NCBI GenBank assembly: GCA_903813345.2
Contig: CAIIXF020000012.1
Location: 32,186,501-32,250,500, forward strand
DNA: 64,000 bases
From: Owenia fusiformis
Taxonomy: Eukaryota > Annelida > Polychaeta > Sabellida > Oweniidae
Reading direction: 5' to 3'
Position 1 is the stretch's first letter; each line of letters opens with the position of its first letter. The notes beneath the pieces are model-generated. The model searched no databases. It worked only from the letters and a program-made list of their open reading frames with translations, and was not told the DNA's origin. A program made the translations under genes and the position numbers. Shown here one piece after another: positions 1 to 11,324 of this stretch.

Positions 1-733
1 AGGGCTTATAAGTAGGAAAAATGTTGGGCCCTTAAAACTAAAAATTGGGTCCTAAAGATTTTTTCTGCCCCCCCCCCTCACACTGGAATCTTCTCCTTTA
101 TTTACTCCTGAAGAGGTATGTGGGGAGGGAGCCACAAGGGCTTAAAGCAAGATCTGTACCCTGAGTTTACTTCCTTTAAATCATATACAGTATATCCTTC
201 CATCCTAATCGGCTTAATCATATTCCATGTACAGTAAAATCTGTCTAATCCAAATGCCATTGGGACCTAAGCCAGTTTCATGTCTTCATTAGAAGTTGCT
301 CTAATTTCAAGAGTTTCTTAATAATTCAGTCAATAAAAGATCATAACAAAATTAGGACTGCATTCACTGAAAATCACTCAGTGAGAATTTTTTTTATTAA
401 TATCTTTGTGTAAAAATCTGTAAAATTTGTTTTATGAGGGAAAAATTGTCATGAAAAATCTCATGTAGTTTTATATTGGAAACTGAGAACAATGAACTAG
501 TATGGATCAATCTAAGTCACTACAAGATGGTAAAGATGGTATATAGAGAGATGGAACTATCTCATGTAGTTTTACATTGGAAACTGAGAACAATGGACTT
601 ATATGAGTATCTTCCACATAGACGTGATGGAAACAAAACAAGCTGTAATTGATAGGAGTAAAAGATCAATGAACGATCAATCCTGCATATAATATAAGGC
701 CATACATATGTTTATCTATAATATTGGTATTAC
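1..733. other. intergenic, no gene seen
   Basis: AT-rich sequence with a C-tract near 70-80. A left end of the pogo-like MITE family (CAGTAAAATCTGTCTAATCC) starts at 232 and fades by about 300. A 45-bp block is imperfectly duplicated in 463-600. No coding signal recognised. Confidence 0.6.
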
Positions 734-925
734 TGGCCCGTAGCCAGGGGGGTTGGATGGGTTCAAGCGAATCCCCCCTGGCCAAAAAATATTTCAAAAT
801 CATGCAGTTTTTCACCATTCTGAGCACTTTTCAAGTGATTTTGGACCAAAATTGTCACAAGTAAACCACCCCCTGGAATTTTTCAAAAAGTGACCCCCCC
901 ATTGGCAAATCCTGGCTACATGCCT
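734..925. mobile_element. 192-bp MITE with GTAGCCAGG inverted ends
   Basis: The ends are inverted copies (TGGCCCGTAGCCAGG at the left, CCTGGCTACATGCCT at the right). They are bordered by GTATTAC (727-733) and GTATTAT (926-932), a probable 7-bp target duplication with one mismatch. A second, 5'-half copy sits at 45215-45350. No coding capacity. Confidence 0.65.
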
Positions 926-932
926 GTATTAT

Positions 933-1584
933 GATGAAGTAAATGTTTACAGCTGCTTACAATTATTAGTCTGGAAGAAAATACCAATAAAATTGCAGTA
1001 AATATCAAGAAAGGGGCTTAAGTAATAAATTAATATTTGAGAGCGAATTAATTTGTATTTTCTAAACCCTTGAAATCGATATTTTTTACAGACCCCTACT
1101 GAAAATCTGTTGTTATGTTTAAAATACAACTCGAAAACCTTCAAGCAAATAGAGTTTGATTCTACTCTTACAAGTAGCTGAATGTGCCAGCTCTGTTACA
1201 TAACTTCTCATGCAATAACAGGGACAGTTCCTTCCAAGGTTGGAAACTCACAGCCTGACAGCCAATGTTAAAAAGCAAAGGAATGAAATCACTTGTCACT
1301 CTAAGCAATCGACTGAAAAAACTATTGGGCAATGAACTGATATAAGTTAAATTAGGCAGTCTTGTTTTCAACACTTGTTGTGAAATCCTTGAACCTTTCA
1401 AACAGAGAAATTCCTTGACATTTCCCTGGCATTTCCAGGCAAAAATACTCATTTCCATAATTGTACTTTCATTATCAATAAACTAATATGATGATTAAGT
1501 ACTTGTTGCACTCTTTGACTTAGATTCTTAAAAGATAGCTTCATCTGTACTTTTTAAGTTTAAGACAATTCCCTCTAATCCTGC
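933..1584. other. intergenic, no gene seen
   Basis: AT-rich, no gene recognised. The last 60 bases (from about 1528, AAAAGATAGCTTCATCTGTAC) belong to a dispersed repeat also present at about 9384, 9688 and 30711. The piggyBac element inserted into this repeat at its TTAA. Confidence 0.5.
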
Positions 1585-4500
1585 TTAACTCTTTCTTTGC
1601 GGAATTCTTTCATTTTTCACTCTCCAGTTTGCGGAATTAATTTTGATAATTTTGGAAAAATCATACATACAACCTTTAAATGGCTGTAAATCAGTAGTTA
1701 TTTCATATTTTCCTTTGAAATTTTCACAACACCTAGATAACAGTATGTTCTAACAGTACAATGTAGTTTGATGCATTTTGTAGTATGTATTCAAGGTAAA
1801 ATTAACATTGTTTGGACTTAAGAATAAAGATGCAAGGTAAATTCAGATTTGTCATAACTTCATGAATATACATATTAACCATAGGACTAAGTGGCAGCAT
1901 CAAAACGAGCATATTATTCAAATAAATGTTCACTGGCTGTAGCATACATGATGTTTTCCCATTACTCTATAGTTTGATGCATCAATGAACAAGTTTTCAT
2001 GATTGGATTAACATTGTTTGTACTAGAAATAAAAATGAATAAATACAATGCTTTCAAAATAAAAATGTTAATGTTGGATGCTTTTGAAATTGCATCATTA
2101 CTTCTGTCAGTATATTGTAAGCCTCAAAATAGTTCAAGAAATGTTCACTAACTGTAGATAACAGTATACAATGGTATATTACTCAAGAACATAATTGAAC
2201 CAGAAAGCCTGGTTCAATAAACATGGTTCGACTTCGAATCAAAATGGATAAACATGGTTTGTACCAAAACATAAAAGGCACAATCATAATCATGAAACTA
2301 ATTCACAAACAGTTTTTGTAATGCTAAGTTCCACAGTTTGAAGTAACAAATCAATTTTGGTTGTAAATTAACCTGTTCACATGTGGAATGTAGTCCTTTT
2401 GGGTGTGGTAAAGTTCGTGACAAACAACTGCATGCATTGGCAGTAGACAGGTTTTACAGTAGGTATTTGTTTGTGACCTTTTCCAGCCTGGCCTTGTTTT
2501 GCTACTGCACACTTTACAATCAGGTTTGTATTTTGGGTCATCATAACGACCAACAAAATGTCTCTCCGTGAGACGGGCTGGGGGTGGTACAGATGGTCTC
2601 CGACCACGTGGAACGATTGGTGCCATGTTTACATCCTGGAGCAGCCCTTCAATGATGTCATGGCGGAAAGCCTTGCTGTCCATTGGCTTGACATCAGGGG
2701 GTAAAGATGCACAATAACACACATAGGCATTTACACAGGCAGTCTGCTGAAGCCTGAGATAGACTGGCTGGTACCACTTGTAGCTCTTATGAGGGTATTT
2801 GTATGTACCGCATAGTTGGTCATATTTATCAACTCCGCCCATGTTCTGGTTATAGTCCTCAATAAGAGCTGGTTTTTGAACAGTTCTTTGACCATTAGGT
2901 GCTTGCCTATCTCTTATCTGTTTTTCAATGATTTCATTAGTATGAACAGTAGAGAATCCAGAAAAGCGCTTAGTATCATGCCATGAAAATACTACAGAGT
3001 TGGACTCCTCATCCCTCATAAAGACTGCGTTATCGCCCTTATTCAAATGGAGATTTTGGGGGGTTATTTCAGGGGGCATGTGTTTGCGTGTTGACTTGAC
3101 AGTGCCACACACACCAGTTCCATGAAGTTTCAATGCTCTGCCTAAGTTTGGCGAATTGTAGAAATTGTCTACATATATGATATGGTTGCGGTTAAAAACA
3201 GGTTCCGCTAAATTCAGCACCACTTTCTCCGTCATTGTATAAGGTTCATAAAGTTCATTTGGAATGTCAACATTAAATGTATCTTTTCCAGTATACATTG
3301 TGTGGTTTAGAAGGTAACCAGTTTTGGAGTCATTCATACAGAATTCTTTCATACCCCACTTAGTGGGTTTTAGGGGTAAGTACTGGCGGAAATGAATACG
3401 ACCCCTGAATCCAATCATGCTTTCGTCTATGGACAAAGCTCTACCAGGTTGAAATGTGTCCAGGTAAATGGGATTCACTATGTCAAGTAGAGGCCTTATT
3501 TTAAATAGAGGGTCATAGCCTGGCTGGTTACGTTGTATTAGGTTTTCATTGTTACTGAAATGCATGAATCTTCGCAGCAACAAATAACGATCTCTGGACA
3601 TGACCCGACGAAAGTTTGGTATATCAGTCAGCCAACGACCTGTGGTCCAATAATCAACTTCAGCTGGCATACTCAGCAATCCCATGCTTAACTGTAAAGC
3701 AGTGAATTTTAAGATTTCCTCTGGATTTGTTTCTGTCCAGTCTCTAAATCTTGACCTTGGTGGCAGATTTTCAAACACATCTGGTCCATCAAAATAAGAG
3801 AATGCGTAGTTGTTAGTCTCATCAGATATCAACTGAACTAAATTATCTGGCCAGAAGATTTTGAAGTAATCAACTGGCTCAAAGTCCCCTGTATCTACCA
3901 GCACACCTCTCCTAGCAGGTGGATTGAAATCTCCGATCCAGGCAACATCATCTGGTTGCATATTATCATACAACTGCCAGTCCCAATCATATGCGTTACG
4001 AACTGCACCAGCAACAGGAGCTTCAGCTTGAGGGGGTATAATGGGTTGAGCTTGCCCTGAAAATAAAAATTTCCTTGATCATTGTAGGCTACACTAACTA
4101 TTTTATTCAGAATATGGTACATGTATGTCAAATGTTGTGAAAAAACATACACTTTGGGACAGAAGCAATAGCACAACCAATAATTTTACTTTCATTTCAA
4201 GAAAAATTGTATAAATACCTAGATTAGCCCCTGGTATTCCATCTAAATTGGGCTGGATGCGATCTTCATCAAACTGATCATCATCATTGAAAAATTCATT
4301 TTCAGAATCACTGTTATTGTCACTCTCAGAGTCCGCAAAGAGCGCATCAATAGTATCATCATCTAGCCTAAACCTCCTGGCGGCCATTTTTAAATGTCTC
4401 ACATCAATTAACAGGTTCAAATGGCCATAACATTAGAAATAATAAGTATTTTTCGGAAATTCTTTCGTATTTTTCAAAGTTGATATATCCCATAATAATA

Positions 4501-4641
4501 AAACTTGGGAATCTGGCGAAGTACATACTGGCGTGACATCTATTTAATTTTGAAAAAGTTATTTACAATTTTCGACTTTAGTCGAAGTTCGCCAGCTCCC
4601 GGTAATGCGACAAAAGTCGAAAAACGCAAAGAAAGAGTTAA
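1585..4641. mobile_element. piggyBac DNA transposon, apparently complete
   Basis: TTAA at 1585-1588 and at 4638-4641 flanks an element of 3049 bp (1589-4637). Its first 13 bases, CTCTTTCTTTGCG, are repeated inverted at the right end. TTAA duplication is the hallmark of piggyBac. The interior holds one transposase gene on the minus strand with all catalytic residues. Subterminal repeats are visible: TTTGCGGAATT twice at the left (about 1596 and 1629), and an inverted pair TTTTCGACTTT / AAAGTCGAAAA at about 4568 and 4614. The left flank is a dispersed repeat which, in another copy (about 9420), also has TTAA at this place. Intact ends and an intact ORF suggest a young element. Confidence 0.93.
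2351..4387 (-). CDS. piggyBac transposase (DDE_Tnp_1_7), two exons
   Basis: Exon 1 is 4387-4219 and exon 2 is 4056-2351. The donor (CTAG|GTATTT) and acceptor (TTTTCAG|GGCAAG) join in frame, giving 625 codons including the stop, so 624 aa. Exon 1 encodes a short acidic N-terminus beginning MAARRFRLDDD, typical of this family. The DDE core shows three catalytic Asp in SIDES (about D267), YVDN (about D353) and GGVDKYDQ (about D466), at spacings like those of the classic piggyBac enzyme. The C-terminus carries a Cys-rich domain (CKVC, CKTC, then Cys/His) thought to bind the element ends. The enzyme cuts and pastes at TTAA in the nucleus. No stop or frameshift is seen. The intron (4218-4057) is short and AT-rich. 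It could be active or a domesticated PGBD gene, but the matching TIRs and TTAA favour a mobile element. Confidence 0.93.
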
Positions 4642-5501
4642 GCCAACCAGAGTGTGTCATCACCAACCGAGAAAACTGTTTTTCTCTAGCTATTAGGTGA
4701 CATTAAAGTTAATCAAAAGTACAAAAACATGGCAGCCATATTTTTTTGATAAAAGCTAGTATGAAGAGTGGGAACTGAGGCTATTTTTTAATTTCCAAAA
4801 TCCAAAATTCATAGTTATGAAAAATCCATTTATGTGTGATGTTAACTTTGTCAAGATCAATTCATATACAAGGTAAACAGATTTTAAAAACATGTGTTTT
4901 TATCCAAAAAATATTGCAGTCATTTTTTGTACTTTTGATTTAATTTAGCTTCGCCTTAAGAGGTTTTTAGAACTAAACTAGAACTAAAACATCATCCCCA
5001 ACCCAAATTACATACACAGACCACATAGACATTCTGCCTTTATGAGTTGCTATTTTACCAGCAGGATGCCATTATTATTACAACACAGACAAGTAACAAT
5101 ACGCTTTTGATGTGAAAATTACCCTTTTCTGATTAGACACTAAATCCTGAAAAATTACCTCATTTATAAAATTGATTTGACGCCTGATTCTGACGTAGCA
5201 GATGCCGACTCTGAGCAGGGTTCGAAACTCAAAACCTTCCCGACTGCCAATATTAGTAGCAATTTATGAACTTGGGAAAATGAGTTGCCTATTGGGGATT
5301 AAGACTGAATGCCTATATATGTTAAATTTTTGTGGTAATCATTTTTTCAATCTAAACTGTGAATCATGACTTTTGGAACATTACTCAGTAGTATAGACAC
5401 CTTATATAGTCACGCATATGTTCTACAATGATACCTGTTACAAATTAGGTTAAAATTGCATCTTCATAGCTTTTTTGCCAAAATGCTTAAAATTGAAATT
5501 A
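4642..5501. other. intergenic, no gene seen
   Basis: AT-rich sequence without recognisable coding exons or repeats apart from short A/T runs. Confidence 0.5.
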
Positions 5502-5655
5502 TCGCAAATTCAACTCCCAGCTGATGGATTAACCTACAATATCATGGCCAACTCATTTAAATATGAATAGAACCAGCCACCATTTCATTATAATATTCAA
5601 ATGAGTTGGCCATAAAAAGTAGGTTGAACCATCAGCCGGCAGTTGAGTTCACGAA
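5502..5655. repeat. 154-bp imperfect inverted repeat (hairpin)
   Basis: Two arms of about 60 bases (about 5502-5570 and 5593-5655) are imperfect reverse complements. Both contain CTGATGG, AACCTAC and ATGGCCAACTCATTT in matching order, with a loop of about 25 bases. This is probably a MITE or foldback remnant. A hairpin RNA is possible but unsupported. Confidence 0.65.
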
Positions 5656-6116
5656 TGCTACCTGAGAAAGTTGTTTACCTGTATATGGAATTATAAAATA
5701 ACTTTGCAGTAAAAATGATGGCCCTGTGAACATAGAGATCCTGTTCTATACTGTATTTGTGGATGTTTTGAAATACTTATTAAAGTGTGACATTTTAGAA
5801 GTATAAGAGTTCAGTAAACAGGCGTGTACTTTAGCACTAAATCCTATAGAAATTCTATGAGAAACGCAAGAAAATCAAAAACTTCATTTATAATTTACAG
5901 AGAAATAATGTAAACAAGCCAATGTCATTGTGACATTTTCATATCCTGTCTGCAGTGATCAATCGGTTTTCTATTCATGATGAAACTGATACTCAATATT
6001 TCTCTGAAACATTATCTCAAAATCGTTATCTGGGATCCCGTTCTGATGTTGAACAATGATATTCCAAAATTCCCTACCATTATTAAATTTCATAATGTCG
6101 AGAGCAAGTTCAGGTT

Positions 6117-6565
6117 TCTTTTCTCATACAACTTTAAAAAGTGTCTTATCCGAATGCCAACGGAGCCAGTCAAAAGTCTTCAGATTAGCAGGTGTTCACA
6201 TTTCAAGGTTTCTGACTATGTGAGGCAATGGGAGATAACAGAATCGGGACCGAGAGAGTGTTCATATCTGGAGGTGCTGGGATTATAGGGGTGCTGGGAT
6301 TATAGGGATGCTTGAATGAATTAAAGGGGTGTTCAGCTGAATAAGAGGGGAGTTTAGGTGAATTAGAGGGGTGTTTGGATGAATTAGAGTGATGTTTGGA
6401 TGAATTAGAGGGGTGTTTGGGTGAATAAGAGTGATGTTTGGGTGAATAAGAGAGATGTTTGAATGAATTAGAGGGTTGTTTGGATGAATTAGAGGCGTGT
6501 TTAGATGAATTAGAGCATTGTTTGGATCAATTAGAGGGTTGTTCATATCAACAGGTTTTACTATA
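6117..6565. repeat. pogo-like MITE remnant expanded into a 21-bp minisatellite
   Basis: 6117-6290 matches the interior of the pogo-like MITE family (ATTAGCAGGTGTTCACATTTCAAGG, then GGGAGATAACAGAAT). From about 6312 to 6548 a unit of 21 bp (TGAATTAGAGGGGTGTTTGGA) repeats about 11 times. The array ends in the MITE terminus CAGGTTTTACTATA at 6552-6565. The minus-strand reading gives a 7-residue repeat (NTPLIHP type), which is an artefact of the array. Confidence 0.7.
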
Positions 6566-7090
6566 GTTAATACAATTTTATCAGTTTTTCAATGTAAATT
6601 GTGTTTTCACATGTTTCCATTTGTGGTACTTGATCAAAGGAAGCTATTGGCTTCATCAAAGAAGCATTCAAGATAAAAGAAGCCAATAAAACTAAACAAT
6701 TGGACTGAAGGGGAATCCAGTAAATGTCAACCAGCGCTAGAATGCCACTTGTTAAGGGTAATGTTGAATTAGAGGGGTGTTCAGCTGAACTAGAGGGGTG
6801 TTTGGATGAATTAGAGGGGTGTTCAGCTGAACTAGAGGGGTGTTTGGATGAATTAGAGGGGTGTTCATATGAACAGGTTTTACTATATTTGAATATAATT
6901 TTATCAGTTTTTCGATGTAAATTGTGTTTTCACATGTTTCCATATGTGGTACTTGATCAAAGGAAGCTATTGGCTTCATCAAAGAAGCATTCAAGATAAA
7001 AGAAGCCAATAAAACTAAACAATTGGACTGAAGTAGAATCCAGTAAATGTCAACCAGCACTAGAATGCCACTTGTTAAAGGTAATGTTTC
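6549..7090 (+). repeat. direct duplication of ~220 bp with a second 21-bp array
   Basis: 6549-6766 and 6873-7090 are nearly identical. Both begin ACAGGTTTTACTATA and both contain GAAGCTATTGGCTTCATCAAAG and a CCACTTGTTAA end. Between them, 6768-6872 carries five more units of the 21-bp minisatellite. The arrangement looks like a tandem duplication of the MITE terminus plus flank of about 324 bp. Confidence 0.75.
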
Positions 7091-7904
7091 TCAAGACGAT
7101 CAATTTGGTAATAAAAGATGCAACTGCAATTATAAGACTTGAAGAGATATAGGAATGATCTTTGAGGTGGCTTTCATTGAAAATGTTTGAATATAAAACA
7201 GAATTTGATGACACACATCAACCACATAACTGGTAGTATTACCAACTGCTTACCATTTAATCAAATTGACTATTTTCTTTTTTATCATTCTATGAACTTT
7301 TGTTGAAGATTTACGATTTGAACAAATCCATCAGGGATTTTTTTCTGGAATCTCTCAACAAATGAGAAAATATCATACAAATTCTATCTCTCAAAACCTA
7401 TGCTGATATTATGGAGATGAGAGTGATATTTTTCAAAAAATCATTTAATTATCAGGCCGGTATACAGCTGATATCATTTATTGTTATTATAAGCAATTGA
7501 ATAAGATATAGCAGAATAAAAAATAAATTGTCACAGTTTTTCTTTAAGAAAATAAAAAAATTCCACATCTTAATTCTATTTTATGGCAAATTCATGTCAG
7601 CTGGATTGACATTTAGGCCTTTGGGCAATTGTGATAAAATTGAAATAACTTTTTCAAATTGAGCAAAGGAAAGCAAGAAGAGATATTTCGAATGAAACAT
7701 AACTTAACATTGCAGGATCATGATATTCTATTTTTCTAAAAGTCAGGTTATGAAATTCTCATTTTTCATAATTGGGGTCTACGCTGTTAACCATGTCATA
7801 TATTTCTATGGGATGCTAGCTACATTACACAATGATCACATCACGGTAAGATATAAATGATAAAATGATCGAGACACATATTTTTGTATTGAATAAAGTG
7901 TCAC
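7091..7904. other. upstream region of the sulfotransferase exon, no gene seen
   Basis: AT-rich, no coding exon recognised. It is probably intron or 5' flank of the sulfotransferase gene, because that exon starts at a splice acceptor. Confidence 0.4.
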
Positions 7905-8052
7905 TACCTGCCATTTGTTACAGACATTGAACTCTCAACACCGGATAAAGAACACTGAATGCCAACCGCCGAACACCATCCACAAAAAAATTTGAGACTA
8001 TACTTTGAGGTGTTCACATTAGAGAGGTATTCAGTTAAACAGATTTTACCGT
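7905..8052 (+). mobile_element. pogo-like MITE, 3' part
   Basis: It contains the family core TGCCATTTGTTACAGACATTG and the 3' end GAGGTATTCAGTTAAACAGATTTTACCGTA. The left TIR is missing. It lies about 70 bp before the sulfotransferase acceptor. Confidence 0.65.
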
Positions 8053-8124
8053 ACAATTATCATTACAAATGGGACGCTCTGTAATCCAAATTAATAACAT
8101 AATACTTAAATCATATATTTCCAG

Positions 8125-9051
8125 GACAAAGGCATGGAAACAGGAACTAAAAATTCTGTTGATGTAAATGTTCTAGACGCAATTATGAAGCAGCGTCAAC
8201 TTGACGTTCTAGAAGCATGTGGAAGTCTTAGTCACCAAGACAGGGAGTCCATAGCATCCTCAAAGAATATAGTTGTTAACAGACAGCTTGGGATCTTGTT
8301 CTGCCTGGTGCCGAAGGTTGCATCAACAACATGGACGACAATTTTGTTAGCTCTGGCAAAGGATGTACCCATATCATCAATTGACTCAGAGATGCAGTGG
8401 CAACAATGGCGAAAGTATTTTAAACCATTAAACAAGTTACCAAGATATGAACAAACTAAAATTTTGAAAAACTTTTATAAGTTTATGTTCGTTCGCGACC
8501 CGATTAGCCGGCTAAGGTCAGCTTGGAAAAGTAAAATGACGGGAAACCAACCATATTTTGAGGAGTATTATGGAAAGTTTATCCGAAATATGTATCGAGG
8601 TAATACATCTGAGGAGAAACAAAACAATAGCAATGGTGTAACTTTTCATGAATTTGCTCAATACGTTGTTGATATACCTGAAATATCTGTGGCAGATCCA
8701 CATTGGCGGCCAATTCTGAACTTATGTAACCCTTGCCATATTCCCTATGACACAATCGGCAATTTTAATGATCTTGAACATGAGGGTGGATATGTACTAC
8801 ATAAACTTGGAACAAATATGACCTTTCCAAGGAAAGAAGAACTATGGAATCACAAGGAGTTCCAAAATACAAATACGCAAAAACAGAATCAAAGGTCAAA
8901 AACACATGTGCCCAAGGAAGTGATTGGTGCACCAGTGAATGCTGAGAATGGTGGAGAATCATTACTTGAGTACTCATCTAATCCTCTCATGAGTAGCTTA
9001 CTCAAACAATATTCAGCAGATGTTCATCTATTTTCCAAAATATACAATTAG
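8125..9051 (+). CDS. carbohydrate sulfotransferase (HNK-1/CHST8-14 type), terminal exon
   Basis: This Golgi enzyme family transfers sulfate from PAPS to sugars of glycoproteins or proteoglycans. The exon opens after an acceptor (TATATTTCCAG, ends 8124) and is open in frame into the ATG at 8134, so the true start may lie in an upstream exon. Numbering from that ATG (305 aa): the 5'-phosphosulfate-binding motif CLVPKVASTTW is at 57-67, the 3'-phosphate motif FVRDPISRLRSAW at 119-131, the family-typical DPHWRP...CNPC...YDTIGNFNDL at 188-214, and the C-terminus ends with a typical QYSADVHLF stretch. Potential N-glycosylation sites are N157 and N228. The signal anchor expected at the N-terminus of the type II membrane protein is absent here and should be in an upstream exon that I did not find. 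The acceptor sugar cannot be predicted. Confidence 0.9.
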   Translation, partial: DKGMETGTKNSVDVNVLDAIMKQRQLDVLEACGSLSHQDRESIASSKNIVVNRQLGILFCLVPKVASTTWTTILLALAKDVPISSIDSEMQWQQWRKYFKPLNKLPRYEQTKILKNFYKFMFVRDPISRLRSAWKSKMTGNQPYFEEYYGKFIRNMYRGNTSEEKQNNSNGVTFHEFAQYVVDIPEISVADPHWRPILNLCNPCHIPYDTIGNFNDLEHEGGYVLHKLGTNMTFPRKEELWNHKEFQNTNTQKQNQRSKTHVPKEVIGAPVNAENGGESLLEYSSNPLMSSLLKQYSADVHLFSKIYN

Positions 9052-9186
9052 AATTATATTTACTGTATTAGTTACATCGGGTATAAGGCACCTGGGTAAA
9101 CTGATGATAGGTTTTATTATATTCAAACCAAAGGTATTTGTGTGAAAATCACAAATATCATATTGTCTTTTCAGCTTGTTTTTTGC

Positions 9187-9192
9187 AATAAA
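9187..9192 (+). promoter_or_regulatory. candidate poly(A) signal of the sulfotransferase gene
   Basis: This is the first AATAAA on the coding strand after the stop codon (about 135 bp downstream). Positional inference only. Confidence 0.4.
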
Positions 9193-10760
9193 AAGGCACC
9201 CAGGGTACCTGAGGAATGGGGCCTCCAATTAATTTATCATTATCACCCAAATTGGGAATTTTCTTGTATCTTCAAATCAAAAGGTATTTTTAACAAGATA
9301 ATAAGCAAGTGTTATATCATGTTTCACATTAGTGCCTCCAAATATTGATCAAAAATACAAAATAGCAACACAAAATGCTAACCTAAAAGAGAGCTTCATC
9401 TGTACTCTTACAATGACAGATAACCCTTTTGATCTTGCCTTAATTAATCATTAATGTTGATTTATTTTTACAAACTCTCAAGCAAGGCTATGAAAGCTTG
9501 TTTTGGCTCATGGAGACCAACATCAAATCTTTGTCTTATCCAGATGTTAGTAATTTCTACTAGTCTCTGGCATCAGGGTATCATCAAGTATGTTTTGATG
9601 TTTTGGTATTTAGTAGAAACCAACTTAGTAAAATAAATAAATCCTTACCTAATTACTATCCCTAGTCAATAGTTTGATTTTGCTTACCTAAAAGAGATCT
9701 TCATCTACACTTTTTGAATATACAGGTAATCCTTCGATCTAGCTTGACGCCTTGACACAATCTATATACATGTACTGAGAATATGGTCGATTGTTTTATC
9801 AAGCTACCCAATCAAATAGCATCACCGAATTTATGCTTTCACAAGCACCTGGCGTTTATTTCATAATAAAATTCTCATTTATGGCTGAGACAGCTTCTTT
9901 TGGGATCATAAGAATCTATATCAGCATCAAAACTGCATATTTATTTCTCCTTGCAAAAATCTAGTGTAATATGCTGGACAATCATGATATCATCTCTAAC
10001 CAACCATTCTGAGTTTTCTTCAGGGATTGTCAATTGCAGATCAATATCAACTCATATTCTGCCAACAGAATCATTTAGGTGCAGAATATCACTTTTATCA
10101 AAATTAATTAATTGGTGATAAAAAAGATAATAATGATAAAATTGATAAAGCAACAAAAAACACAAGACTGAAAGAGAAACAATAATTAGCATATTATAGC
10201 AATAATATGATAAATTCAATAATAGCAATATATTGCATCGAAAAGCGACATTCCACACCAAGGTCAACAAAATGGACAAAAATGGCAAAAACGGCAAAAA
10301 CAAACACATTATAGTTATAGCCTCTATTTGTTTCAGTTGAATCAGTTCTATTTCTGCTCTTTGATGATCTCCTAAAAACCACTCTAAAATAAAGGGATTT
10401 ACTTTGTTAATGGAACACTTAGCTTATGTTACCATTTGGACTGGCTTTTATTGCAGCGTGATAATGATATTTTTCTTGATTATTCCAACCTGGAAAGCTT
10501 TGACCAAATATGGTATGATTAAATAAGGGAGAAGATAGCACTCTGTAAGGGACTTCTCCAGGGGATAATATATCTTTTATCTTTGTAATAAAATTGTCTG
10601 TTTCAATAGAACCCCTAAAGACCATTAAGTCGCTTTATATAATCTTAAGAGAAGGCTTATCTGAAAATGCTATGAGACATTGTCTATTTGGAAACCTAAC
10701 GCTTGACAAGTTAATAATATGAGAGCTGTGGAATAAGGGTACAATGGTAAGATGACAATA
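9193..10760. other. intergenic, dispersed repeat fragments
   Basis: No gene recognised. Two copies of a dispersed repeat with AGAGAGCTTCATCTGTAC-like sequence lie at about 9384-9445 and 9688-9745. AAGGCACCTGGGTA at 9087 and AGGCACCCAGGGTACCTGAGG at 9195 form a pair of related short sequences. Confidence 0.5.
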
Positions 10761-10762
10761 TA

Positions 10763-11322
10763 CAGTAAAACTTATATATCTGAACACCTCTCTAATTCGA
10801 ACAACTCTCTAATCCGAACAACTCTCTAATCTGAACATTTCTCTAATCTGAACACCTCTCTACTCTGAACATCTCTTATCTGAACACCTCTCTAATCTGA
10901 ACACCTTTCAATGCAAATACAGCAAAATATAACATTGCAGTAAATGTGTGAAGAAAAACATGTTTTATCTTAATGTCACGTGAAGTAGCAAAAAGTGTTC
11001 AGATTAGCAGGTATTCACATATCAAGGTTTCTCTATAGGTGAGTCAACGGTAGATGACAAAACTGAGACGAAGAAAGAGTGTTCACATGTTAGAGAGGTG
11101 TTCAGGTATACACCCCCAAAATGCAATCTGATGTTCGACACCGTTTCGGTGCCAAATTTCGGAGCTGTTTCGGCACCAAATGGACTGACTAGTCCGGTGG
11201 CAAATTTTGGTGTCGAAAGGTTTCGGTGCTGGAATGGTGCGGAAACGGTGCCGGAACAGCGCCAAAATTTTGTCGATGCCGAAACGGCGCCGAATTATAT
11301 TGGCTGTGTGCAGGTTTTACTG
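10763..11322. mobile_element. pogo/Tigger-like MITE, both ends present, with nested insertion
   Basis: It starts CAGTAAAACTTATATATCTG and ends CAGGTTTTACTG, with TA on both sides (10761-10762, 11323-11324). A TA duplication and CAGT... ends are typical of Tc1/mariner-pogo elements. The left terminus carries five or six reiterations of TCTAATC(C/T)GAACA. A GC-rich block interrupts the right end. No transposase is encoded. Confidence 0.8.
11115..11310. mobile_element. GC-rich insertion nested in the pogo-like MITE
   Basis: The MITE consensus GGTGTTCAGATATACAGG is split after GTATAC and resumes at CAGGTTTTACTG. The insert has imperfect inverted ends (ACAC..CCAA / TTGGC..GTGT) and is full of the motif TTTCGGTGCC in both orientations, giving local palindromes. 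Its composition differs sharply from its surroundings. Confidence 0.6.
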
Positions 11323-11324
11323 TA

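Noticed and set aside
4103-4218. Extension of the piggyBac first exon past GANLG
   Set aside because: The sequence after CTAG reads GTATTTAT, a splice donor. Splicing to 4056 restores the conserved frame, so the extension is intron read-through.
6283-7060. Minus-strand proteins made of a seven-residue repeat (PLIHPN type)
   Set aside because: By-product of the 21-bp minisatellite, whose length is a multiple of three. No start context, domain or conservation.
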